From Puteibacter caeruleilacunae (GTDB lineage Bacteria > Bacteroidota > Bacteroidia > Bacteroidales > Prolixibacteraceae), in contig SJCO01000006.1 in NCBI GenBank assembly GCA_005217565.1, positions 62,001 through 126,000 on the forward strand: 64,000 nt of DNA, given 5' to 3'. Below are positions 44,771 through 53,077 of the stretch, piece after piece. The notes under the pieces are model-generated. The model saw only the letters and a program-made list of their open reading frames with translations, did not search any database and was not told the origin of the DNA. A program made the position numbers and the translations under genes. Each line of letters begins with the position of its first letter. Positions within the stretch are counted from its first letter, which is position 1.

Positions 44771-45433
44771 TTACTTCCTCAATTCCTTTTTAAGCAATTT
44801 CACGTTGTTCGACAAGCGTTCAATGTCCTCTTTATTAGCTGCAATCGTCTTTTTTAGCTTAGCGATCTCCTGCTCTTTAGCGTCAACCTTTTTCTGCACC
44901 GCAGCCTTTTCATTTTTCATTATTTCAAGGTTGTTGCGCAAACGAACAGCAGCATCCTTCTCTTTTTGCAAGTCGAACGATACATTGCTCAACTGATCTT
45001 TAGTCGCCTGAATCTCACCTTCAAGAGAGGTGATTTTTGTTTTCAACGATTCATTGGATTTTTCCAGTTGCTTTAATTGATCATTATAACGGCGTTTCTC
45101 ATATTGGAAAGCGAATAATTTCTCCTCAAGCGTAGCATTAGTCTCCGATACATTCGAGTTCAAAGCAGTGATATGTTGACTTAGTGAATCAATAAAAGCG
45201 TCTTTTGTTGCATTGCTAGCCAACAATTCATTTTTCATTTGATTATGTTCGTCAAATAAACCTTTAATCCGGCTATCTTTATCTTTATTCTCTTTAGTGA
45301 GCTCACGCACACGTTTCTCAGCCCTAATCTTACTGTTCTCCATTGCAATAAACTTCTTCTTCGATACACACGAAACAACAAGAGAACTTGCAATTAATAG
45401 GAAAATCAATTTTTGAATGCCCGGATTTCTCAT
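44771..45433 (-). CDS. Coiled-coil lipoprotein of unknown function
   Basis: A 220-aa protein with lipobox at C22 (SLVVSC) followed by VSKKKFIAMENSK, an opening typical of OmpA-family lipoproteins in Bacteroidota. The rest is almost pure heptad-repeat coiled coil (about 30-218) rich in Glu, Lys, Asn. No C-terminal OmpA peptidoglycan-binding domain is present, so it may be a truncated relative or a periplasmic spacer or scaffold. Divergent from the next gene. A TATATTTG promoter element lies ~30 bases upstream of the ATG. Confidence 0.7.
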   Translation of the reverse strand: MRNPGIQKLIFLLIASSLVVSCVSKKKFIAMENSKIRAEKRVRELTKENKDKDSRIKGLFDEHNQMKNELLASNATKDAFIDSLSQHITALNSNVSETNATLEEKLFAFQYEKRRYNDQLKQLEKSNESLKTKITSLEGEIQATKDQLSNVSFDLQKEKDAAVRLRNNLEIMKNEKAAVQKKVDAKEQEIAKLKKTIAANKEDIERLSNNVKLLKKELRK

Positions 45434-45461
45434 TTTCTACGTACTTTTAGTGATTGAAAAA

Positions 45462-45490
45462 CAAATATACAAAATTAAGCCCTTGTACAA
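45462..45490 (-). promoter_or_regulatory. Bacteroidota-type promoter of the coiled-coil lipoprotein gene
   Basis: On the minus strand, TTG (45490-45488), 18 bases, TATATTTG (45469-45462). The predicted start lies about 20 bases before the ATG at 45433. Confidence 0.5.
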
Positions 45491-45538
45491 TAGCAAAGAG
45501 TTTAGTATAATATTCACGACATATAAAATATCAATCTC

Positions 45539-46675
45539 ATGATTAAGAAATTGTTCATCTTTTTGGTCGCAGCCGTTACATCATTGCAGATAATGGCGCA
45601 AAACGAAGCTAGCGTGATAACAGGAAGAGTTGTTAACCTTGCCGACAATAAGCCGGTGGCATTTGCCAATATTGCCATTGAAGGAACTTTTGTTGGAGTA
45701 GCCAGCGACGCTGACGGATTCTTTCAACTGAATGTACCTGCCGAATTAAAAGGAAAGCCTGTATTTTTCTCGGCTATCGGATTTAAGATGTTGCGAAAAG
45801 GAATTAATGAATTGCAGGAAGCACCGTTGGTTGTAAAAATGGAGCCTCAGGCCTACAGTCTTGTGGGTGTTGATGTAGCTGCCCGCTCGAAAGTAATCTT
45901 CCGCATTATTAAGAATGTTGTGAAAAACATTGAACAGAATTATTTGGCACAGCCATTTGTATACAATGCATTTTTCAAAGAAGAGCAATTCAAGAACAAT
46001 GAAATGACCCGCACTCGCGAGGCAGATGTTGAATTATACGATGAAGCAGGTTATAAGCGTATGAATAAAAGAGACGCTTTTACCAGTCGCCATTACCGAA
46101 TGAGAAACACCAAAACCAATGTAAAGGCCTTAAAACTAGCCGATGGTCAACAGGTTATTGATGATTTACTATCATTCGATATTGTACGCTCACAAGGTAA
46201 TATTCTTGATGTTGAGTTCTTGAACGACTACGACTTAAGTATTGAGCAGGAAACCAAATTAGGAAACGATTCAGTATGGATTATTGCATATCGTTTAAGT
46301 AATCCTGATTTACCTCGCACAGGCGATTTCTTTGTAAATAACTACGGAGGTAAGCTGTATGTGAACAAAGCCAACTATGCAGTATTGAAGAACGAAACCT
46401 GGGTAGAAACCACAGGAAAGAACTATCAGGGTCGATCATTGGCAGGTATTCCATCAGCGATGCAATCGATGAAGAAGAACAGCTACAAATTTGTGGTGTC
46501 GTATGTTAATAAGGGAGGTAAATATCAATTGTCGCACATTGCATACAGTCGAAAAGGTGCAGCAATTACAGCAGATGCTTCGCTCATGGAGATTGCAAGT
46601 ATTATTGTTGATAAGTCGGGTAACAAGCCTGCAAAACCATTCAAAGGACGAGAATACGTAGAGTACACAAAGTAA
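45539..46675 (+). CDS. Outer-membrane-associated protein with CarboxypepD_reg-like domain
   Basis: Signal peptide (1-20, LQIMAQ). Residues ~24-105 are a CarboxypepD_reg-like Ig domain (VITGRVVNLADNKPVAFANI, FFQLNVPAEL). The remaining ~270 residues form a beta-rich region with SRSKVIFRIIKNVVKNIEQN followed by YNAFFKEE, seen in the DUF5686-type Bacteroidota proteins, but it is shorter and lacks an obvious barrel. It is 6 bp upstream of a membrane-bound LytTR gene, so the two are surely co-transcribed. Function unknown; a role in envelope maintenance or sensing is a guess. Confidence 0.7.
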   Translation: MIKKLFIFLVAAVTSLQIMAQNEASVITGRVVNLADNKPVAFANIAIEGTFVGVASDADGFFQLNVPAELKGKPVFFSAIGFKMLRKGINELQEAPLVVKMEPQAYSLVGVDVAARSKVIFRIIKNVVKNIEQNYLAQPFVYNAFFKEEQFKNNEMTRTREADVELYDEAGYKRMNKRDAFTSRHYRMRNTKTNVKALKLADGQQVIDDLLSFDIVRSQGNILDVEFLNDYDLSIEQETKLGNDSVWIIAYRLSNPDLPRTGDFFVNNYGGKLYVNKANYAVLKNETWVETTGKNYQGRSLAGIPSAMQSMKKNSYKFVVSYVNKGGKYQLSHIAYSRKGAAITADASLMEIASIIVDKSGNKPAKPFKGREYVEYTK

Positions 46676-46681
46676 GCTATT

Positions 46682-47530
46682 GTGAGTTCTTTAGGAGAGA
46701 TATTAAATCGTGATTTTCCGTTACTGGAGCGAAAAAGAGACCGCCTCATACTGGTAGTGGTATGTTTGGTTTTCAGTGTGCTTTTCCTGAATATATTTGT
46801 CCCGTTCAATATTAACCAATGGATCGGGGCAAAGGGATTTGCCAAGTTTATCAAGCTATCGGCTTTTGGAGCGTTAGGAGCTGGCTGGCTATTGATCAGT
46901 CAGCTTGGATTACGTCCATTATTTAAAATTCACAAGTTTACAATCAAAGGTTTTCTACTGTGGTTTGCCATGGAGACCCTTGTTTTGGCGTTTCTACTTG
47001 AATATTACCAGGGAAGCTTAAGTCCGGTTTCTTTTCGTTTCTACAACGATCTTATTTTTTCAACCTTAAAGCTGGCACTACCTAGTATAATGATTCCCTA
47101 TACCCTGTCGCTACTTATTGCCGGGGTACTATATCATCGCGATCAGCTTAAGCTTCTCCAGGAAGAGGTTAAAGAAGATGATGAACAACCAACATTATTA
47201 CATTTTAAAGATGAACGAGGAGAGCTTCGTTTCTCAATAAAACGATCGGAAGTACTGTTCCTAGAATCGGCCGATAATTATGTGGCGGTACATTATCTCG
47301 AAGACGGAGAGGTTAGAAAAAACTTGCTTCGCAATACGATGAAACGCATGGAAACAGAATTTGAAGGGACAACCTTTAAACGATGTCATCGATCATTCAT
47401 TGTGAATATTTCTAATGTGAAAATGGCCCAAAAGCAAGGCTCAAAGTATGAATTAAAGCTGGAGTCGTGTGATCAGCTAATCCCTGTATCCCGAAAGTTT
47501 ATCCCAGATTTCGAATCCATCCTGGCATAA
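46682..47530 (+). CDS. Membrane-anchored LytTR transcriptional regulator
   Basis: Starts with GTG (46682), 6 bp after the previous stop. Four transmembrane helices (about 21-40, 56-76, 92-112, 122-146) precede a cytoplasmic LytTR DNA-binding domain (about 175-282; EVLFLESADNYVAVHYLEDGE, FKRCHRSFIVNIS, LIPVSRKFIPDF). There is no receiver domain, so this is a one-component membrane regulator, a known variant among Bacteroidota LytTR proteins. The membrane part, or the co-transcribed surface protein upstream, may deliver the signal. Targets are not known; the gene downstream (47766) has its own strong promoter. Confidence 0.88.
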   Translation: MSSLGEILNRDFPLLERKRDRLILVVVCLVFSVLFLNIFVPFNINQWIGAKGFAKFIKLSAFGALGAGWLLISQLGLRPLFKIHKFTIKGFLLWFAMETLVLAFLLEYYQGSLSPVSFRFYNDLIFSTLKLALPSIMIPYTLSLLIAGVLYHRDQLKLLQEEVKEDDEQPTLLHFKDERGELRFSIKRSEVLFLESADNYVAVHYLEDGEVRKNLLRNTMKRMETEFEGTTFKRCHRSFIVNISNVKMAQKQGSKYELKLESCDQLIPVSRKFIPDFESILA

Positions 47531-47573
47531 CACTTACCATTCGTCCCAAAATAGACACCTTCATCCCAATTTT

Positions 47574-47604
47574 TTTGTAGTGCATTGAGACATAGATATA
47601 TTTG
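47574..47604 (+). promoter_or_regulatory. Strong Bacteroidota-type promoter (TTTG-N19-TATATTTG)
   Basis: TTTG at 47574-47577 and TATATTTG at 47597-47604, with a 19-base spacer, match both halves of the consensus. It would give a ~155-nt leader for the small secreted protein gene. Confidence 0.6.
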
Positions 47605-47683
47605 AAGTGTCGCTTAGTTACTGTTCGAACAAAAAGATTAAGCATCATTGAAGTAAAACAAAGAATAAAAATTAACCAGATGA

Positions 47684-47730
47684 GGTGTTCTGAGATTAAG
47701 ATTTCAGATGGTCTTAATCTCAAAAGCACC
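47684..47730 (+). promoter_or_regulatory. Long leader hairpin upstream of the small secreted protein
   Basis: TGAGATTAAGA (47691-47701) and TCTTAATCTCA (47712-47722) pair perfectly around a 10-nt loop; the stem continues through GGTGTTC / AAAGCACC with one mismatch and one bulge. It lies 35 bases before the ATG. Confidence 0.6.
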
Positions 47731-47765
47731 GAAATGGCAGTTTAAAATTTAAAAGCATTAATACG

Positions 47766-48146
47766 ATGAAGAAGTCAACAGGAATTTTAGCATTGATCAT
47801 GACATTAGTAGTAGCAGTATCGGTAAATGTATTTGCGCACGAAGATTGTTCTAAGCTGATAGGAAAATGGAAGTACGAAGTAAGTGAAGCTCCTTACGAG
47901 TACAGTAAAGGAGAAATCGTATTTGAGAAGAAAGAAGGTAAATTGGTTGGAAAGGTAATCTTACCTTACGGTGATACCATGAAATTGGAGAATATCAAAG
48001 TTTCTGGCGAAACTGTATCTTTTGGTGTAACTATCGATTATGAATATGTAGGAATCAAGACCAAAATTGCAGCTAATAAAATGACTGGAAAAGTTAACAG
48101 CCCTGAGGGAGCAATGGAATTAAAGGCCGAAAAGAAGAAAAAGTAA
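47766..48146 (+). CDS. Small secreted beta-rich protein, function unknown
   Basis: A 126-aa protein with signal peptide (1-24, VNVFAH). The mature part is a single all-beta domain: CSKLIGKWKYEVSEAPYEY, then KGEIVFEKKEGKLVGKVILP, ending in a Lys-rich tail. The pattern W-K-Y near the start and successive 8-10-residue strands resemble a lipocalin-like or META-type small barrel; I cannot name the family. The strong promoter, long structured leader and codon context suggest high expression. Followed by a strong bidirectional terminator. Confidence 0.7.
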   Translation: MKKSTGILALIMTLVVAVSVNVFAHEDCSKLIGKWKYEVSEAPYEYSKGEIVFEKKEGKLVGKVILPYGDTMKLENIKVSGETVSFGVTIDYEYVGIKTKIAANKMTGKVNSPEGAMELKAEKKKK

Positions 48147-48154
48147 TCTTACAC

Positions 48155-48193
48155 AAAAAATAAAGGCTGCCTGATTGGGCAGCCTTATTTTTT
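48155..48193. terminator. Bidirectional intrinsic terminator
   Basis: AAGGCTGCC (48163-48171), TGATTG loop, GGCAGCCTT (48178-48186), with A6 to the left and TATTTTTTTA to the right. Serves the small secreted protein and the convergent glycosyltransferase gene. Confidence 0.88.
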
Positions 48194-48902
48194 ATATGCG
48201 ATCTCGTCGTTGTACAAATTTCTTGAAATAATATTTTAGTGGATTTTCATACTTCAGGTTTTTCCAAGGGCGACTACTATGAGGGCGGTGGATAACCGGA
48301 AGCTCTTTGGCGATGTAATTATTGAATCCCATCTTTGTCGACGTTTTTGAGATAAAAACATCATACCAATCTTTATTCTGATTCAAATCCTTAAAATCAA
48401 TTGTCTTAAGCAAGTCGTAAGTAATAATCGTACAACAGAAGCTTAGACGTTTTGTGGTAGTGAAAACTCCAGGATCTTCGTTGTTAACGTACTTATATGG
48501 AAAGTTTATTTCACCATTGTCGTCAACAGTTACCGAAGCAAGCATACCACAGTTTTCAAGCTCATTAGCATATTTAAACAACTGAGAAATGGTGTCAGGC
48601 TTTACGAATACATCCGATTCGATCAATAAAACACCAGCCTCACGTTCAAGGGCTTTCTTTTGAATATCTTGCAAAACAAAGCGATAATTAGGTGATGGTG
48701 TATCGGTAATTTCTGAAAGGTGGATCAACTTGTAATTATGTTTCTCCTGATTAGCCTTTAAGTATGAACCGGTTTCTTCACCACTGTAATCATCATAGAT
48801 TAGATAATCAAAATCCCGATTAGCCTCTTTAACCGACTGAATTGTAATTTTAGTGGTATGTAAAGAGTCTTTTACCGGAGTTACTATGATTAAATCCTTC
48901 AC
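48192..48902 (-). CDS. Glycosyltransferase family 2-like protein
   Basis: A 236-aa GT-A-fold protein without signal or membrane segment. The N-terminal IIVTPVKDSLHTTKITIQSV and DYLIYDDYSGEETG are the nucleotide-binding start of GT2 enzymes; VLLIESDVFVKPD carries the DxD-like ESD/D that binds the metal and donor sugar. The C-terminal part has SRPWKNLKYENPLKYYFKKF, basic and probably membrane-proximal. It probably adds a sugar to a lipid or polysaccharide acceptor. It stands alone and has no polysaccharide cluster around it, so its pathway is unknown. Confidence 0.75.
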   Translation of the reverse strand: MKDLIIVTPVKDSLHTTKITIQSVKEANRDFDYLIYDDYSGEETGSYLKANQEKHNYKLIHLSEITDTPSPNYRFVLQDIQKKALEREAGVLLIESDVFVKPDTISQLFKYANELENCGMLASVTVDDNGEINFPYKYVNNEDPGVFTTTKRLSFCCTIITYDLLKTIDFKDLNQNKDWYDVFISKTSTKMGFNNYIAKELPVIHRPHSSRPWKNLKYENPLKYYFKKFVQRRDRI

Positions 48903-48980
48903 CTGTTATTGTTTTAAATTGACAAATAAATAAATTGTTGTGCAAGATACAGGTTAAATAGCTGAAAAAAAATTAAAACC

Positions 48981-50231
48981 TTATTTAATCAAAAAACGAG
49001 CTGTATTTCTTGTCTTTTGTTCCAAATATGTTTCTCTGTTACTAATCACTTGTTCAATTGCTTTCTCATTGAAGTGACGGATAGTTATCAGCTCCAATCC
49101 ATCGTTATAACGCACATCATAGCTGTCGAGCAAGTTATCGATCAGGCACGATAAACCACCTTCGGGACTGTCAATTGCTACAGAGAAATTAATTGCTGAA
49201 TGTTGAATCATATTCACCTTGATGTTGCATTTGGCAAACACATCAAATATTTGTGAGATATTCTTTTCAACAATAAAAGAGAAATCATTGGCCGATATGG
49301 TCAGCAATATTTGATCCTGCTTAAGGATAAAAACTGGCTGCAATTGAAGAAGTCGGTCTATTCTATGAATTACAGTTCCCTCGGCATCAGGTTCAACAAA
49401 CGATTTTACATGAAGAGGAATCTGCTTATTCTCTAAAGGTTTGATAGTCTTAGGATGGATTACCTTAGCTCCAGAGTATGACAATTCAATGGCCTCACGA
49501 TATGATATTTCGTTTAGTTTCTCAGTTGCCTCAAAATATTGCGGATCGGCATTTAATATACCAGGAACATCTTTCCAGATTACTACTTTCTCGGCGTTAA
49601 GAATATTGGCCAGAATAGCTGCAGTAAAATCAGATCCTTCGCGACCAAGAGTTGTTGTATGATTGGTTACAGTGGCTCCTATGAAGCCCTGTGTAACGGC
49701 AATATGATTGTTGTTTTGTTTAAAATAATCAGAAATCAGTTGAGATGAAAGGTCCCAATCGATTTCAGCTTCACGGTACTTCGCATCAGTCTTAAGGTAT
49801 TGGCGAATGTCGAGCCAAACCCCTGGCAAATTGCATTCTTTCAACCATGCCGCTACTATACGAGTAGAGAAAAGTTCACCATACGACACCACCTGATCAT
49901 ATTCATAGTTAAAGTCGAGCGATGGATCTTTATATAGCTTATTTTCGAGGGTAAAAAACAAGACATCTAATTCGGGATAAATGGCATGATCTTTTGAGAA
50001 AAGCTCTTCGCAAATATCCATGTGATACTTTTTCATCTGCTGAAATAGTGCCATTGTGTTTTCTTTTCTAGAGAAATAAGCTTTAACCAACTCTTCCATA
50101 GCGTTGGTAGTTTTTCCCATTGCAGAAACAACAATTACTGAAGGCTCATTGAATTTACCTGCTATTTTAGCCAGGTTGCGTACTCCATTTGCATCTTTTA
50201 CCGATGCACCACCGAATTTAAATACTTGCAT
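48981..50231 (-). CDS. Aspartate kinase
   Basis: Monofunctional aspartokinase, first step of the Lys/Met/Thr pathway, cytoplasmic. The N-terminal amino-acid-kinase domain begins MQVFKFGGASVKDANGVRN (signature KFGGASV), with LGREGSDFTAAILA in the substrate-binding region and a C-terminal regulatory part from about residue 300 with an ACT-like fold (LLTISANDFSFIVEKNI, then NIKVNMIQHSAINFSVAID). About 416 residues, normal for the monofunctional type; no fused homoserine dehydrogenase. I chose the ATG at 50231; an in-frame ATG at 50240 adds three residues. Confidence 0.93.
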   Translation of the reverse strand: MQVFKFGGASVKDANGVRNLAKIAGKFNEPSVIVVSAMGKTTNAMEELVKAYFSRKENTMALFQQMKKYHMDICEELFSKDHAIYPELDVLFFTLENKLYKDPSLDFNYEYDQVVSYGELFSTRIVAAWLKECNLPGVWLDIRQYLKTDAKYREAEIDWDLSSQLISDYFKQNNNHIAVTQGFIGATVTNHTTTLGREGSDFTAAILANILNAEKVVIWKDVPGILNADPQYFEATEKLNEISYREAIELSYSGAKVIHPKTIKPLENKQIPLHVKSFVEPDAEGTVIHRIDRLLQLQPVFILKQDQILLTISANDFSFIVEKNISQIFDVFAKCNIKVNMIQHSAINFSVAIDSPEGGLSCLIDNLLDSYDVRYNDGLELITIRHFNEKAIEQVISNRETYLEQKTRNTARFLIK

Positions 50232-50382
50232 GCCGATCATTTTAAATGTAACAACAGCTCTAAAATAAAAATATTAATCAAACAAAGTAATGACATTTCC
50301 CCAAATGGTTCTAGTTCGGCTAGCGCCTCACGGTTTCAGGTTTCATGTTTAATGTTCCAGGTGGCGCAGCAAATCTGGGGGC

Positions 50383-50482
50383 GTGTGAGGAGTAGAGGTC
50401 AGATCATGCAGCTCGCTAGAGATGCTAATGTCCTTTGAAGCTATAGACATTAGCATCCATTTTTTCTCTTCTACCCTCACAC
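50383..50482. repeat. Nested inverted repeats (candidate structured RNA or palindromic element)
   Basis: Outer arms: GTGTGAGG-a-GTAGA (50383-50396) against TCTACCCTCACAC (50470-50482), complementary apart from one bulged A. Inner arms: GATGCTAATGTC (50421-50432) against GACATTAGCATC (50446-50457), a perfect 12-bp stem followed by CATTTTTT. Confidence 0.6.
50421..50465 (+). terminator. Terminator-like hairpin (inner stem of the nested structure)
   Basis: Perfect 12-bp stem with 13-nt loop and a T6 tract. No rightward gene precedes it, so it may end a leader or small RNA. Confidence 0.6.
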
Positions 50483-50599
50483 TTTGAATCACAACGCTCA
50501 CGAGATAAATTCCCCATAGTTATGATAACTTAAAATAATCCACTAATTTTAATGCAGTAAAGGTTATAATAAACACCCCAATCAATTCTGAAAAAGCCG

Positions 50600-51772
50600 A
50601 TGATCCGATACTATATATTCCTGCTATTATTGTTTATTGGATGCACAAATAAAGCACCCGAGAGAGACTTTTCAACAATGTTGATAAATCCCAATAGTGG
50701 AAGCCTAAAAACCAAATTAAGTGATATTTATGAACCTGTTAGTGCAATAGCTCTAGAGACCAAGGATGCATGTCTGATCGAGAATATCGACAAGTTGCAA
50801 TTGTTTCAGGATAAGATATATGTGTTGGATATGTATGGAGCACAATCATTACTGGTTTTTAATTCTAAGGGTCAGTACCTATTCAAGATTGGTAGATTAG
50901 GGAAGGGGCCTGGTGAATATGTCAGACCATTTGATTTTTACATTGATAAAGAAGATCATGAGATTAGAATTCTAACGCATAAAAAAGTCTTGGTATATGA
51001 TCTGACAGGGAACTATAAACGCACCATCAATTTAGATTTTTCTGCACGCCAATTTGCTCAAGTAACACAAGATGTCGATTGTTATTATGGTTCGTCAAAA
51101 GAAGACCGTGTAATTGTAGCCAATCGTCAAGGAGCAATTAAAAAAACTCACTTTCAATATTCTCCCCGAAGCAGAATCAGTACGCCATACGCATTGCAAA
51201 AATCAGGTTCTTTGTGCTTATATAATATTCCCAATTGCGATACTATTTTTTCAGTTAATAGAGGTAATATTTTGCCCCATATATTCATCGATTTTGCTGA
51301 TGCAGCATTTACTCTCGATGATTATAATTCATTATCAGAGCATCAAAAAATGCAAACACATGCTTATATTGTAGAGAGTGATCGATATGCTTTTAAAGCC
51401 ATGTACGCAGAAAATATCACTTATCGTTTTCTGTCGTTTATATTTCATCGAAAAACATATGCCTGTATCCAATCCAATAAGACTAAGAAGCAGATCATAT
51501 ATGATCTCTCCGATTGCAACGATGATATCTGGAGCGCCAGGACATTCACTCAGCCTGCTACCATTACCGATGATGGTTTATTCGTATTTACTCAGAATTT
51601 CCCATCAGAGATTCTAAAAGGAAAACGGATGCTACAGAAAAAGAAAGATAACCTTTCACCTGAAGAAAGAGTGTGCCTGGATATGATGTCTCCAATATAC
51701 CATCATATAAATGAATCATCAAACCCAGTACTCTTTATCGCAAAGATTAAGGATGACGCTATTGGTGAATAA
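50600..51772 (+). CDS. Six-bladed beta-propeller lipoprotein (array member A)
   Basis: A 390-aa lipoprotein (lipobox C15, LFIGC). Family features: SAIALETKDACLIENIDKLQ, IYVLDMYG then LLVFNSKGQYLFKIG, and the motif KIGRLGKGPGEYVRPFDFYID. Ends with SNPVLFIAKIKDD, the family's terminal NP-plus-hydrophobic strand that would close the propeller. It begins the array but differs most from the later members, and the 172-bp gap after it suggests a separate transcript. No catalytic residues are evident; a binding or surface-sensing role is the best inference. Confidence 0.82.
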   Translation: MIRYYIFLLLLFIGCTNKAPERDFSTMLINPNSGSLKTKLSDIYEPVSAIALETKDACLIENIDKLQLFQDKIYVLDMYGAQSLLVFNSKGQYLFKIGRLGKGPGEYVRPFDFYIDKEDHEIRILTHKKVLVYDLTGNYKRTINLDFSARQFAQVTQDVDCYYGSSKEDRVIVANRQGAIKKTHFQYSPRSRISTPYALQKSGSLCLYNIPNCDTIFSVNRGNILPHIFIDFADAAFTLDDYNSLSEHQKMQTHAYIVESDRYAFKAMYAENITYRFLSFIFHRKTYACIQSNKTKKQIIYDLSDCNDDIWSARTFTQPATITDDGLFVFTQNFPSEILKGKRMLQKKKDNLSPEERVCLDMMSPIYHHINESSNPVLFIAKIKDDAIGE

Positions 51773-51943
51773 TATCAACCATAGATATATGCCCTCCCTG
51801 TGTTAATATATGTTAAGTTTTCGTGATTCAAATTACGATTCCGTAAATTTAGATGTAGTTAATTAAACCAATAGATTGCAACGTCAAGATTCCTCGATTT
51901 TCAGACTAATCCCGCTGTTGCAATACAAATAAACACATCGGTC

Positions 51944-53077
51944 ATGAGAGTATCCTTATTAATCCTGGCAGTATTGCTATTTGGATGTAGTCAGGTTTCA
52001 GAAAACCCTAAGACAACCCAAGAGATCCAAATCAATCGTAAATGTATCAAACCATTCAAGTTAAGCGAAGTTGTTGAATCCATCCAATTGATTCCATTAG
52101 AGTCGCAAGAAGAGTGTTTTATTAGAGAAATTCGAAAATTAGAGCATTACAATAATCGCTTCTATATTCTTGATCAGGCGAAAGTATTCGTGTTTGATCA
52201 AGAGGGAAAGTTCTTGTCGCAAATAGGAAAACAAGGCAATGGACCAGAAGAATATTCAATGGTTTCAGACTTTTGGATCGATAAAGGTAGCGGTATTATC
52301 GGATTGATGGATCCCAACAAAAAGCACATTCTAAATTACTCGATCACTGATGGAGTCTACCAGTCGGTTGAAGATATTCCAGTAATTGGAATGAGGTATT
52401 GTCGATTGAAAGATCATCAGAATATGGTGTATGCCAATAATATGCCCAGTGTAATAAATGATGAGGAGGTTAATGATAACTTGTTTGTGAGCAGTAGTGA
52501 GGGGCATTTGACAAAACAGATGTCTCCAATAGTATATAAACAGGCTTTTTCATTTGATGCTACCAATTTTGTCGTTGATAAGTCAAACGATCAAATCCTT
52601 TTTTTGAACTCATGGTGTGATACCATTTATAATGTAACATCGGGCAATGCAAGGCCTCGATACATTGTAAACTATGGTGACATGAGTATGCCAAATTCTG
52701 TAAGAAATGAGCGTGATTGGATGAAATTTGATGATGCCCGTATGCGTGGAAATTTTGCATATGGTGTCGATGGCTTCCAGTCGACCGAGAATTACCTGAG
52801 TTTTATCTTCGGTATCGGTAAAACAATGCAGAGCTTGCTCTATAACAAGAAGAGTGGGAAGGTTTGGGCCAGTGATAAAATCGAAAATGATTTAATGGGA
52901 TTCCAGCCGAAATTCCCACTCAGGGCATGCCAAAAAAATGATGTAATGATTGGTACGGTAGAGGCCTATCAATTACTCCAGACTTGGCAAAACAATCCAA
53001 AATATGACTTGAGTAAAGAATATAATCTGAAAGAAGATAGTAATGTTGTTCTAGTGCTGTATAAGCTGAAGTCATGA
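51944..53077 (+). CDS. Six-bladed beta-propeller lipoprotein (array member B)
   Basis: Lipobox C15 (LFGCSQ). Contains IQLIPLESQEECFIREIRKL and KFLSQIGKQGNGPEEYSMVSDFWID, equivalent to the family's G-x-GPGEY loop, here with Glu replacing the second Gly. Ends SNVVLVLYKLKS. The stop overlaps the next start by four bases (ATGA at 53074-53077), so it is translationally coupled to member C and is the probable first gene of the operon 51944-57686. Function unknown. Confidence 0.82.
   Translation: MRVSLLILAVLLFGCSQVSENPKTTQEIQINRKCIKPFKLSEVVESIQLIPLESQEECFIREIRKLEHYNNRFYILDQAKVFVFDQEGKFLSQIGKQGNGPEEYSMVSDFWIDKGSGIIGLMDPNKKHILNYSITDGVYQSVEDIPVIGMRYCRLKDHQNMVYANNMPSVINDEEVNDNLFVSSSEGHLTKQMSPIVYKQAFSFDATNFVVDKSNDQILFLNSWCDTIYNVTSGNARPRYIVNYGDMSMPNSVRNERDWMKFDDARMRGNFAYGVDGFQSTENYLSFIFGIGKTMQSLLYNKKSGKVWASDKIENDLMGFQPKFPLRACQKNDVMIGTVEAYQLLQTWQNNPKYDLSKEYNLKEDSNVVLVLYKLKS

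Larger units (their letters stand above)
50241..50599. other. Intergenic region with nested inverted repeats before the propeller array
   Basis: A ~360-bp spacer without a convincing gene. It contains a nested structure (50383-50482) and a terminator-like hairpin. A short open frame across 50226-50438 has no recognisable features and I do not call it. No consensus promoter is visible before the ATG at 50600. Confidence 0.4.

Noticed and set aside
50226-50438. 70-codon frame in the spacer before the propeller array
   Set aside because: Overlaps the aspartate kinase start antisense and the nested inverted repeats; no protein features.
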